DNA of 64,000 nt, taken from contig NZ_OX030782.1 of NCBI RefSeq assembly GCF_943733665.1, positions 2,838,501 to 2,902,500 on the forward strand, read 5' to 3'. This DNA comes from Aquimarina sp. Aq107. GTDB taxonomy: Bacteria; Bacteroidota; Bacteroidia; Flavobacteriales; Flavobacteriaceae. Of the stretch, positions 16,101-24,724 are shown piece after piece. Positions within the stretch are counted from its first letter, which is position 1. Every line of letters starts with the position of its first letter. The position numbers and the translations under genes are program-made. The notes beneath the pieces were generated by a model. That model saw nothing but the letters and a program-made list of their open reading frames with translations. It made no database searches and was not told where the DNA came from.

Positions 16101-17436
16101 ATTTATCTAGCCTTCTATATAATGCTGCTCTAGTTATTCCTAACTCTTTTGCAGATTTTGAAACATTTCCTTTATTTTTTTCTAAAACAGTAAGAATTGC
16201 ATTTTTTTCTAAACTATCTAAGTTCATTGTGGTGTTAGAAGTTTTACTAGTCTGTCTTTCTATGGAAGAAAACACCAAATCTTCTGGTTTTAAGGAAGTA
16301 CTATCAGCCATAATTACGGCTCGTTCTAAAACATATTGTAATTCCCTTACGTTACCAGGGAAATCGTGATTTTTTAATTTAGAAATAAAACCAGAATCCA
16401 ATGAAAATTGGCTTTTATTGTATTTATCAGCATATACGGATATAAAATGTTTTGCCAACAATGTAATATCCGTTCCTCTATCTCGTAAAGGTGGCATTAC
16501 AATATCTACCGTATTAATTCTATAAATTAAATCTTTTCTAAACTTTTGCTCATCTGCTAATACTTTTGGTTCAATATTAGTAGCGCAAATAAGTCTAATA
16601 TCAATTGATATAGCTTCATTAGATCCTAATGGAGTAACTAATCTATTTTGTAACACGGTTAGTAAACGTACTTGTTGTCCTAAAGTAATATTACCAATCT
16701 CATCTAAGAATAATGTCCCACCATTCGCAGCCTCAAACCGTCCTACTCTATCTTCTTTAGCATCTGTAAAGGCACCTTTTTTATATCCAAATAACTCACT
16801 CTCGAACAATGAAGATGTTAATGCTCCAACATCTACTTTAACGAAAGGTTGATCTCTTCTATTAGAATTATCATGTAATGCTTTTGCAATTAAATCTTTA
16901 CCAGTACCATTTTCTCCTAAAATCAGAACATTTGCATCCGTAGGTGCAACCTTTTTTAGTTTTAAAAAAACATCTTTAATTGCTTCGCTTTCGCCTATTA
17001 TTGCACTTGTTCCTACCTGAGATGATTTATTATCAGAAGCATTGGATTTTCTAGCCTTTAATAAAGAACTAATCGTGTGTATTATTTTTTCATTTTTCCA
17101 AGGTTTCACTAAAAAATCAGAAGCCCCTTCTTTTAATGCTCTAATTGCTAAATCAATATCCGCATACGCAGTGATTAACACCACATCTGTTTTTGGTTTC
17201 GATTTTTTAATTTCATTTAACCAAAAAATACCTTCATTTCCGGTATTGACCAAACCATTAAAATTCATGTCAAGTATAATAATATCAAAACTCTTTTTAT
17301 TTATCTGAGCTCCAATATTACTTGGATTTTTTTCGATTACCACCTCTTTCACCAAAGGCTTAAATAAAAGACGTAATGCAGTTAGTACATCTACATCGTC
17401 ATCAATAACTAAAATTGTAGCTTCTTTTAATACCAT
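16090..17436 (-). CDS. NtrC-family sigma-54-dependent response regulator (GAFTDA variant)
   Basis: A 448-residue enhancer-binding protein. The receiver domain has Asp12/Asp13, phosphorylation site Asp56 (IIILDMNF) and Lys111. The AAA+ domain has Walker A at 174-181 (GENGTGKD), and the loop that contacts sigma-54 reads GAFTDA at 221-226 instead of the consensus GAFTGA. A Fis-type helix-turn-helix closes the protein (GNVSKSAKELGITRAALYRR). It is divergent from the adaptor/ABC operon across a 361-nt gap that contains a candidate enhancer and a TGGCAC element. The same pair recurs before the eighth permease. It should activate both transcripts when phosphorylated by the downstream kinase. Confidence 0.93.
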   Translation of the reverse strand: MVLKEATILVIDDDVDVLTALRLLFKPLVKEVVIEKNPSNIGAQINKKSFDIIILDMNFNGLVNTGNEGIFWLNEIKKSKPKTDVVLITAYADIDLAIRALKEGASDFLVKPWKNEKIIHTISSLLKARKSNASDNKSSQVGTSAIIGESEAIKDVFLKLKKVAPTDANVLILGENGTGKDLIAKALHDNSNRRDQPFVKVDVGALTSSLFESELFGYKKGAFTDAKEDRVGRFEAANGGTLFLDEIGNITLGQQVRLLTVLQNRLVTPLGSNEAISIDIRLICATNIEPKVLADEQKFRKDLIYRINTVDIVMPPLRDRGTDITLLAKHFISVYADKYNKSQFSLDSGFISKLKNHDFPGNVRELQYVLERAVIMADSTSLKPEDLVFSSIERQTSKTSNTTMNLDSLEKNAILTVLEKNKGNVSKSAKELGITRAALYRRLDKYEL

Positions 17437-17515
17437 TGATACAATATTACAATATTATCTGCAGCATATAAAAAATAGAAAAATAAAATACTAAAGATTC
17501 TTAAATGTACTATTT

Positions 17516-17618
17516 CCGAACAGAAAGTGTATCGAAACCGAACACTTTTATTTTTACAAAAAACCATTACAAACTGATAATCAGTACTTTATTTTTTTGG
17601 CACTATCTTGAATATATA
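17516..17618 (+). promoter_or_regulatory. Enhancer plus sigma-54-like promoter of the efflux operon (copy A)
   Basis: The upstream element spans 17516-17545 and contains AAAGTGTATC and ACCGAACAC, an imperfect inverted repeat. After 52 nt comes TTTTGGCAC (17595-17603), then ATCTTGAATATATA. TGGCAC is the -24 consensus of sigma-54, but the -12 TTG lies 1 nt closer than in GG-N10-GC and the GC is missing. The same module, gap-free, occurs at 36883-36985. An NtrC-type regulator is encoded next door. Confidence 0.65.
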
Positions 17619-17670
17619 AGAAATGAATACAAATAAGATGATAACCTATAACTAGATAACACAAAATAAA

Positions 17671-17727
17671 ATGAGCAAATCAATTCTAATATTAATAGTA
17701 AGCTTACTGACTATAAAAGATGTTTGA
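17671..17727 (+). CDS. Possible leader peptide (18 aa)
   Basis: ATG at 17671 opens an 18-codon frame with a hydrophobic core (ILILIVSLLTI) that ends at TGA 17725-17727. It lies about 55 nt after the predicted promoter and 70 nt before the adaptor gene. No family is known and it may be chance. It is listed because it lies in the predicted 5' leader of a long operon. Confidence 0.2.
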   Translation: MSKSILILIVSLLTIKDV

Positions 17728-17797
17728 AAATCTATTACCAATTCGAAAAAAATAAAATAAAATCAACTAATAAACATCAATAATCAAAAGACCTGAC

Positions 17798-19048
17798 ATG
17801 GACGTTCCAATTCAAAAAAAGAAATTCTCAAAATCACGTATCGTAATGTTGATAGGCGGTGTATTACTCCTAGCACTTCTAGTATTTGTGTTTTCACAAT
17901 CAATGGGTGGTTCTAAATTAAATGTAGAGAAAGAACGCATTGCAATAAGTACAATTAAAAAAGATGTATTTCAAGAAAACATACCTGTTAATGGAATTGT
18001 ATTACCTATTACAACTATCTATCTAGATGCTTTAGAAGGCGGAAGAGTAGAAGAAAAATTTGTAGAAGACGGTGCGATAATGAAAAAAGGAGAACCAATA
18101 TTAAGATTATCAAATACCGATCTAGAATTAAGTCTTATCAATCAAGAAACCTCTGTATACAATTTATTAACTCAAATGCAGATTTCGCAAAATGCTGCTC
18201 GTCAAAACACAATAAATCGTCGTAATCAATTCACTGATGTAGAAAACAGTTTGATAGAAGCTAAAAGAGTATATGAATTAAATAAAAGATTATATGATAA
18301 AGGAGCTGTAGGACGCCAAGAATATGAATCTTCTGCTAATGATTACAAATATCAACAACAACGTATGCAACTAGCTAAACAAGTATTAAGTCAAGATTCT
18401 TCTGCTACTAAACAAGAAGTTAGTCAAGCGCAGAGTTCATATGCAAGAACACAAAGTGCTCTAGAATTAATGAGAAAAAAAGTTGGTGATCTTGTAGTGC
18501 GTGCTCCTGTAGATGGTCAATTAACATCACTAGATGCAGAAATTGGACAATCAAAAAACAAAGGAGAACGACTAGGCCAAATTGATGTATTAAGCGGATT
18601 TAAAGTAAGAGTAGATATTGATGAACATTATATTTCAAGAATTTATAATGGCCAAAAAGGAACCTTTGCCTTTAATAATGAAACATATACGCTAATCATA
18701 AAAAAGGTATTCACTCAGGTAAACAATGGAAGGTTTCAAGTAGATATGCAATTCGAAGGTAATGTACCAGAAGGAATTAGAAGAGGTCAAAATCTTCAAA
18801 TCCGAGTAGCACTTAGTGCAGAAAAACAAGCACTATTAATTCCGAAAGGAGGATTCTTTCAAAAAACTGGAGGTAATTGGGTATATAAAATAACAGAAAA
18901 CGGAAACTCAGCATATAAAGTAGCTATCCGATTAGGTAGTCAAAATACAGAATACTATGAAATTATTGAAGGGTTACTACCTGGAGATAAAGTGGTAACA
19001 TCAAGCTATGATAGCTTTGGAGATACTGAAGAATTAATATTAAAGTAA
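17798..19048 (+). CDS. HlyD/MacA-type periplasmic adaptor (membrane fusion) protein
   Basis: A 416-residue adaptor with an N-terminal TM (about 16-34). It has a first lipoyl half (around 78-107, GGRVEEKFVEDGAIMKKGE), a long coiled-coil hairpin (about 120-225), a second lipoyl half (VRAPVDGQLTSLDAEIGQ) and C-terminal beta-barrel and membrane-proximal domains. It links an inner-membrane MacB-type transporter to a TolC-type channel. It opens the rightward operon and is followed after 28 nt by its ATPase. The matching TolC-type gene is far downstream at 41114, so the tripartite system is spread over the whole array. Confidence 0.92.
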   Translation: MDVPIQKKKFSKSRIVMLIGGVLLLALLVFVFSQSMGGSKLNVEKERIAISTIKKDVFQENIPVNGIVLPITTIYLDALEGGRVEEKFVEDGAIMKKGEPILRLSNTDLELSLINQETSVYNLLTQMQISQNAARQNTINRRNQFTDVENSLIEAKRVYELNKRLYDKGAVGRQEYESSANDYKYQQQRMQLAKQVLSQDSSATKQEVSQAQSSYARTQSALELMRKKVGDLVVRAPVDGQLTSLDAEIGQSKNKGERLGQIDVLSGFKVRVDIDEHYISRIYNGQKGTFAFNNETYTLIIKKVFTQVNNGRFQVDMQFEGNVPEGIRRGQNLQIRVALSAEKQALLIPKGGFFQKTGGNWVYKITENGNSAYKVAIRLGSQNTEYYEIIEGLLPGDKVVTSSYDSFGDTEELILK

Positions 19049-19076
19049 AAAGAAGTCAATTAAAAAAACGAATAAA

Positions 19077-19754
19077 ATGATACAAATTACGGACTTAGAA
19101 AAGTTTTACAGAACTGAAGAAGTACAGACCATAGCGCTAAACAAACTATCTTTTAATGTAAAAGAAGGGGAATTTGTTGCCATCATGGGACCATCAGGAT
19201 GTGGTAAATCAACTCTACTTAATATTCTAGGATTATTAGATGATCCTGATGGAGGAAGTTTCAAATTTAATGGTCAAGAAGTAGCTGGATATAATGAGCG
19301 TAAACGTTCAGATCTTCGAAAACATAATGTAGGTTTTGTTTTTCAAAGCTTTAACCTGATTGATGAACTTACAGTTTTTGAAAATGTAGAGCTTCCATTA
19401 ATCTATACGGGTGTTAAACCAGCAGAACGAAAAAAACGTGTAGAAGAGGTTTTAGAAAAAATGCAAATCATGCATAGACGCAACCACTTTCCGCAACAAT
19501 TATCCGGTGGACAACAACAACGTGTAGCAGTAGCAAGAGCTGTAGTTAATAATCCTAAGCTTATTCTAGCAGATGAACCAACAGGAAATTTAGATAGTAC
19601 TAATGGTAACGAAGTGATGGATTTATTAATCGAACTAAATGAAGCCGGTACTACTATCATTATGGTTACGCATAGTGAACATGATGCTAAATACAGTCAT
19701 CGCATTATCAGAATGCTAGACGGACAAAAAGTGACAGAAAATATATTGACGTAA
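19077..19754 (+). CDS. MacB/LolD-type ABC transporter ATPase (first)
   Basis: A 225-residue ABC ATPase with Walker A at 38-46 (GPSGCGKST), signature LSGGQQQRVAVARA, Walker B LILADEP with D-loop TGNLD, and H-loop VTHSEHD. It is the stand-alone form of the MacB nucleotide-binding domain and should energise FtsX-type permeases. It is preceded by the adaptor gene and followed by seven permeases. One ATPase probably serves several interchangeable permeases. It is close in motif content to the second ATPase at 40434, but that copy has a different residue after the signature (QQQL versus QQQR). Confidence 0.92.
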   Translation: MIQITDLEKFYRTEEVQTIALNKLSFNVKEGEFVAIMGPSGCGKSTLLNILGLLDDPDGGSFKFNGQEVAGYNERKRSDLRKHNVGFVFQSFNLIDELTVFENVELPLIYTGVKPAERKKRVEEVLEKMQIMHRRNHFPQQLSGGQQQRVAVARAVVNNPKLILADEPTGNLDSTNGNEVMDLLIELNEAGTTIIMVTHSEHDAKYSHRIIRMLDGQKVTENILT

Positions 19755-19813
19755 TCGCAAAGGTCATTCATCAATCAATAATCAATCAAAATCGAATCAG
19801 CAAATCAACAATT

Positions 19814-22213
19814 ATGTTTAGGAATTACATCAAAATAGCATTTAGAAACCTTCTTAAAAATAGAATCTATTCTTTTATTAATATTTCTGGTCTTGCTCTT
19901 GGTATGGCTGTAACTATAATGATAGGATTATGGATCACGGATGAACTGAGTTATAACAATTATTTTGAAAACAAAGCAACCATTGCTCAAGTTTTCCAAA
20001 GTCAGACATTTAATGGTAAAATAGGTACAGGACCTGCAATTCCAAGACCTCTGGAGTTCGAATTACGAGAAAAATACAATGATAATTTTAAGTATATCAT
20101 GATGTCTTCCTGGACGCAGCCCCGATATTTAAGATATGGTGAAAAAAGCATTTATAGAGAAGGTAATTTCATGCAAGAACCTGCGCCGGATGTATTAAAC
20201 CTAAAAATTCTTCAAGGTGAAAAATATGGATTAAAAGAAAAGAATTCAATCATGCTTTCTAAATCCACAGCAGAAACACTATTCGCTAAAGAAAACCCTC
20301 TTGGTAAGATCATAAAAGTAAATAACACAGATGATTTAATAGTAACCGCTGTTTATGAAGACATACCTGTTAATAATGCTTTCGAAGATACAGAGTATAT
20401 TATTCCATGGAAACATTATATCACCACTCAAGAATGGTTGACAAGATCTGCAGATGCTTGGGGAAACAATTCGTTTCAGCTTTTTGTACAGATCAATGAC
20501 AATACTACTATGGATATTGTTACGGCCAAAATAAAAGATGCCAAGAAAAAAGCCAATGAAGAAACCGCAGAATTTAATCCCCAGTTGTTTTTATTACCTA
20601 TGAAAGACTGGCATCTACGTTCTAATTTCGAAAATGGTGTTCAAACAGGTGGACGTATAGAAAATGTATGGTTGTTTGGTATTATTGGCTTATTTGTATT
20701 ACTATTAGCCTGCATTAACTTTGTGAATTTAAGCACTGCTCGTTCAGAAAAACGTGCCACAGAAGTGGGTATAAGAAAATCTATTGGTTCTAAAAGAGGA
20801 CAGCTGATTTTTCAGTTTTTAAGCGAATCTTTTCTGGTTGTTGTCTTCTCTTTTGTTTTAGCACTTATTATTGTTTTATTATTTTTAAACGCCTTTAATA
20901 ATTTAGCTAGCAAAGAAATTGTTTTTCCATGGTTAAGCCTTCAGTTTTGGAGTGTGTCTCTGGTATTTATCATTTTAACTTCATTTCTCGCGGGTAGCTA
21001 CCCTGCACTGTATTTATCTTCTTTCAATCCTGTTTCGGTTTTAAAAGGAACTTTTAAAGCAGGGCGTTTTGCAGCAGTTCCCAGAAAAATATTGGTAGTT
21101 ACACAGTTTACAGTATCTATTGCTCTTATTATAGGTACACTCATAGTAATGAATCAAATACAGCATAGTAAAGACAGGCCTGTAGGATACAATAAAGAGG
21201 GATTGATACAAATCCCCGTTATGAGTGATGAATTCATTGGTAAAGCTGATCTAATGCGTAATCAATTCATAGCCTCGGGTGCAGCAATAGAGATGGCAAC
21301 AACCAGTAGTCCTACTACAAATGTTTGGTCAAACAGAAGTGGATATACTTGGGATGGAAAGCCTGAGGGTTTTCAGGAAGATTTAGCATATACAGAAGTA
21401 TCTTATGAATTTACTAAAACATTAGATATCGAAATAATTGCAGGTAGAGGTTTTTCCAGAGAATTCGCCTCTGATTCTAATGCCGTAATTCTTAATGAAA
21501 CTGCAGTGAAATATATGGGGTTGAAGGATCCAATAGGTAAATATATTAGAGATTCTGACACCGAAGATCCTAACGATCCACTTAAAATTATTGGAGTAAT
21601 CAAAGATATGATTGTTCAATCTCCTTATAGTCCAGTAAAACAAGCGATGTATGTATTTGACAAAAATCAGAATGCAAGTTTTTTTAATCTGCGGTTACAC
21701 CCTGCAAAAAGTGTGAATAGTAGTTTAGTACTAGTAGAAGAAACTTTTAAAAAGAATTTTCCAAATCTTCCATTTGATTATCAATTTGTAGATCAGGAAT
21801 ATGCTAAAAAATTCAGAGCAGAAGAACGTATTGCTAGTTTAGCAAAAGTGTTTACCATGCTAGCCATTTTCATAAGTCTTTTAGGTTTATTTGGTCTTGC
21901 ATCTTTTGTAGCAGAACAACGTACAAAGGAAATAGGAGTCCGAAAAATTCTTGGAGCTTCTCTTGCTAATTTATGGATACTACTTTCTAAAGACTTTATC
22001 AAACTAGTAATTATTGCACTATTTATATCAGCGCCAATAGCCTATTATTTTATGAGTCAATGGCTGCAAAAATTCTCCTATAGAACCGACATCTCCTGGA
22101 ATATATTTTTAATCGCAGGCTCTGGAGCATTGATAATAACTATTATTACAATTAGTCTACAGGCTATAAAATCTGTAACAGCAAACCCAGTAGATTCTCT
22201 AAGAACAGAATAA
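19814..22213 (+). CDS. MacB/FtsX-type ABC permease, paralogue 1 of 8
   Basis: A 799-residue permease with two FtsX modules. Its layout is TM near 20-40, periplasmic domain to about 280, three TM helices (285-425), another TM and a second periplasmic domain (about 430-675), and three final TM helices. Each module carries a coupling motif: KRATEVGIRKSIGSKRGQ and RTKEIGVRKILGASLAN. It ends ANPVDSLRTE. It starts MFRNYIKIAFRN, whereas most paralogues start MIRNYFKIA. Its 3' third is almost identical in DNA to paralogue 2. The duplicated module means one polypeptide has eight TM helices and could act as its own dimer. The cargo is unknown; MacB relatives export peptides, lipids or macrolides. Confidence 0.9.
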   Translation: MFRNYIKIAFRNLLKNRIYSFINISGLALGMAVTIMIGLWITDELSYNNYFENKATIAQVFQSQTFNGKIGTGPAIPRPLEFELREKYNDNFKYIMMSSWTQPRYLRYGEKSIYREGNFMQEPAPDVLNLKILQGEKYGLKEKNSIMLSKSTAETLFAKENPLGKIIKVNNTDDLIVTAVYEDIPVNNAFEDTEYIIPWKHYITTQEWLTRSADAWGNNSFQLFVQINDNTTMDIVTAKIKDAKKKANEETAEFNPQLFLLPMKDWHLRSNFENGVQTGGRIENVWLFGIIGLFVLLLACINFVNLSTARSEKRATEVGIRKSIGSKRGQLIFQFLSESFLVVVFSFVLALIIVLLFLNAFNNLASKEIVFPWLSLQFWSVSLVFIILTSFLAGSYPALYLSSFNPVSVLKGTFKAGRFAAVPRKILVVTQFTVSIALIIGTLIVMNQIQHSKDRPVGYNKEGLIQIPVMSDEFIGKADLMRNQFIASGAAIEMATTSSPTTNVWSNRSGYTWDGKPEGFQEDLAYTEVSYEFTKTLDIEIIAGRGFSREFASDSNAVILNETAVKYMGLKDPIGKYIRDSDTEDPNDPLKIIGVIKDMIVQSPYSPVKQAMYVFDKNQNASFFNLRLHPAKSVNSSLVLVEETFKKNFPNLPFDYQFVDQEYAKKFRAEERIASLAKVFTMLAIFISLLGLFGLASFVAEQRTKEIGVRKILGASLANLWILLSKDFIKLVIIALFISAPIAYYFMSQWLQKFSYRTDISWNIFLIAGSGALIITIITISLQAIKSVTANPVDSLRTE
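21806..22128 (+). repeat. Gene-conversion tract, copy in paralogue 1
   Basis: Aligned to 24284-24606 at a constant offset of 2478 nt, I count about eight differences in 323 nt and none in the last 148. The 5' ends of the two genes differ at roughly one base in five, including many synonymous sites. That contrast indicates recent recombination between the two genes. Confidence 0.75.
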
Positions 22214-22285
22214 ATTAACTAATAATGAACTTGTTTAAGTATCAATCAACCTGTCTATAATTGGCGGATCAAAAAACGAACTGTT

Positions 22286-24691
22286 ATGATTAGGAATTAT
22301 TTTAAAATCGCATTAAGAAACTTATTGAAAAATAAGATCTATTCCTTTATAAATATATCTGGATTGGCAATTGGTATGGCCGCTACTATGCTGATTGGTT
22401 TATGGATATATGATGAACTTAACTATAACAACTACTTCGAAAACAATACAACCATCGCTCAGGTGTTTCAACACGAATCTGCTAATAATATTATAGATAC
22501 AGGTCCTGCCATACCAAGACCATTAGAGTTTGCATTGAGAGAAGGTTATGCTGATAATTTTAAACATATTATTATGTCTTCTTGGGAACAACCAAGATAT
22601 ATCCGTTTTGGAGAGACTAATATTTACAGGCGGGGAAATGCGATGCAAGAAGGTGCTCCAGAGATGTTGAATTTAAAAATTATCGAAGGTATAAAAGATG
22701 GTCTAAAAGATAAGAATTCAATAATGCTATCAGAATCTTCTTCAAAAACACTATTCGGAAGTACTTCTGCTGTTGGCAAAATTGTAAAAGTGAATAATCA
22801 GGATGACTTAATTGTTACTGCAGTTTATGAAGATATTCCTGATAACAATTCGTTTAACGATATGGATTACTTAATACCTTGGGAGTATTATATAACAACA
22901 CAGTCTTGGTTACAAAGAGCAAAAACTGCTTGGGGAAATAATTCATTTCAAATGTTTGTGCAGATCAATGATAATACATCTATGGAAGCTGTTACTTCTA
23001 AAATCATTGATGTTAAGAAGAATGCTTCTCCAGAAGAAGCAGAATTCAATCCTCAAATCTTCTTATTTCCAATGAAAGATTGGTATTTGAGAGGTGATTT
23101 TGAAAATGGTGTTCAAAGCGGTGGTCGTATTGAAAATATTTGGTTATTCGGTATCATCGGTATCTTTATTTTATTATTGGCTTGTATCAATTTTGTTAAT
23201 TTAAGTACAGCTCGTTCAGAAAAACGAGCTATAGAAGTTGGTATAAGAAAGTCTATAGGTTCACAAAGAGGCCAGCTTATATTTCAATTTTTAAGTGAAT
23301 CATTCTTAGTTGTATTTGTGGCATTTTTAATAGCTATTGGAATTGTGTTATTGAGTCTAGATGGCTTTAACAATTTAGCAAGTAAAGCCATTGTTTTTCC
23401 GTGGACAAATACCCTATTTTGGGTTGCATCCTTAATATTCATTTTTTTAACTGCATTCTTATCTGGAAGTTATCCCGCATTGTATTTATCATCTTTTAAT
23501 CCTGTCACCGTTCTAAAAGGGACTTTTAGAGTTGGTCGTTTTGCAGCACTTCCAAGAAAAATATTAGTAGTTACTCAGTTTACAGTATCTATTGCACTTA
23601 TTATAGGTACACTCGTGGTGATGAACCAAATTCAGTATAGCAAAGAAAGACCAACAGGTTATGACAAAGAAGGTTTAATTCAAATACCAGTCATGAGTAG
23701 TGAATTTAGCGGGAAAGCAGATATCATGCGAAATCAATTTATAGCTTCTGGAGGAGCTGTAGAAATGGCTACAACAAGCAGTCCTACGACAGATGTTTGG
23801 TCCAATAGAGGCGGTTATACCTGGGAAGGTAAACCAGTTGGTTTTCAAGAAGATTTGGCATATACTGATGTATCCTATGAATTTATCGAAGCCTTGGGTG
23901 CAAAAATAATTGAAGGAAGAGGTTTTTCTCGAGATTTTCCAACGGACTCTTTAGGTGTTCTTCTTAATAAAACTGCAGTTGAGTATATGGGAATTAAAAA
24001 TCCTATAGGGAAATTGATACGGGACTCTGATGTGGATGATCCTAACCCAATGCCCCCTCTCAAAATTATTGGTGTTATCGATGATATTATTATGCAATCA
24101 CCATATAGCCCTGTAAAACAATCCATGTATGCCTTTGATAGATTTGGTAACATTTCTTTTTATAATCTGAGGTTGAATCCGGAGAACAGTGTTAGTGATA
24201 ATTTAGAAATCGTTGAAACCGTATTTAAAAACAATTTTCCTAATGTACCATTTGACTATCAATTCATAGATCAGGAGTACGCTAAAAAATTCAGAGCAGA
24301 AGAACGTATCTCCAGTTTAGCAAAAGTTTTTACCATGCTAGCCATTTTCATAAGTCTTTTAGGTTTATTTGGCCTTGCATCTTTTGTAGCAGAACAACGT
24401 ACAAAGGAAATAGGAGTCCGAAAAATTCTTGGAGCATCTCTTGCTAATCTATGGATATTACTTTCTAAAGACTTTATCAAACTAGTAATTATTGCACTAT
24501 TTATATCAGCGCCAATAGCCTATTATTTTATGAGTCAATGGCTGCAAAAATTCTCCTATAGAACCGACATCTCCTGGAATATATTTTTAATCGCAGGCTC
24601 TGGAGCTATTATCATCACTATCATTACGATTAGCATACAGGCAATAAAATCAGTAACTGCCAATCCAGTCGATTCATTACGAACAGAATAA
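22286..24691 (+). CDS. MacB/FtsX-type ABC permease, paralogue 2 of 8
   Basis: An 801-residue double-module FtsX permease, the closest relative of paralogue 1 in the array. Coupling motifs are KRAIEVGIRKSIGSQRGQ and RTKEIGVRKILGASLAN, and the C-terminus is ANPVDSLRTE. The periplasmic domains are clearly homologous to paralogue 1 (shared SSPTT, GFQEDLAYT and IRDSD blocks), while many codons differ. The last quarter is a near-identical converted tract. The leader ATCAAAAAACGAAC lies 4 nt before the start. It is probably a recent tandem duplicate with a similar or slightly shifted substrate. Confidence 0.9.
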   Translation: MIRNYFKIALRNLLKNKIYSFINISGLAIGMAATMLIGLWIYDELNYNNYFENNTTIAQVFQHESANNIIDTGPAIPRPLEFALREGYADNFKHIIMSSWEQPRYIRFGETNIYRRGNAMQEGAPEMLNLKIIEGIKDGLKDKNSIMLSESSSKTLFGSTSAVGKIVKVNNQDDLIVTAVYEDIPDNNSFNDMDYLIPWEYYITTQSWLQRAKTAWGNNSFQMFVQINDNTSMEAVTSKIIDVKKNASPEEAEFNPQIFLFPMKDWYLRGDFENGVQSGGRIENIWLFGIIGIFILLLACINFVNLSTARSEKRAIEVGIRKSIGSQRGQLIFQFLSESFLVVFVAFLIAIGIVLLSLDGFNNLASKAIVFPWTNTLFWVASLIFIFLTAFLSGSYPALYLSSFNPVTVLKGTFRVGRFAALPRKILVVTQFTVSIALIIGTLVVMNQIQYSKERPTGYDKEGLIQIPVMSSEFSGKADIMRNQFIASGGAVEMATTSSPTTDVWSNRGGYTWEGKPVGFQEDLAYTDVSYEFIEALGAKIIEGRGFSRDFPTDSLGVLLNKTAVEYMGIKNPIGKLIRDSDVDDPNPMPPLKIIGVIDDIIMQSPYSPVKQSMYAFDRFGNISFYNLRLNPENSVSDNLEIVETVFKNNFPNVPFDYQFIDQEYAKKFRAEERISSLAKVFTMLAIFISLLGLFGLASFVAEQRTKEIGVRKILGASLANLWILLSKDFIKLVIIALFISAPIAYYFMSQWLQKFSYRTDISWNIFLIAGSGAIIITIITISIQAIKSVTANPVDSLRTE
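24284..24606 (+). repeat. Gene-conversion tract, copy in paralogue 2
   Basis: Partner of 21806-22128. The near-identity covers the second coupling motif and the last three TM helices, the part that contacts the ATPase and the membrane, and stops abruptly after GGCTCTGGAGC. Confidence 0.75.
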
Positions 24692-24724
24692 ACAAATCAA
24701 AAAACGAACTGTAAACTAACAATC

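Larger units (their letters stand above)
17437..17797. other. Divergent control region between response regulator and efflux operon
   Basis: This 361-nt gap holds the enhancer/promoter module listed at 17516-17618 and an AT-rich leader. It also has an 18-codon hydrophobic ORF (17671-17727, beginning MSKSILILIV) that could be a leader peptide. The rest shows no gene. Confidence 0.6.
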
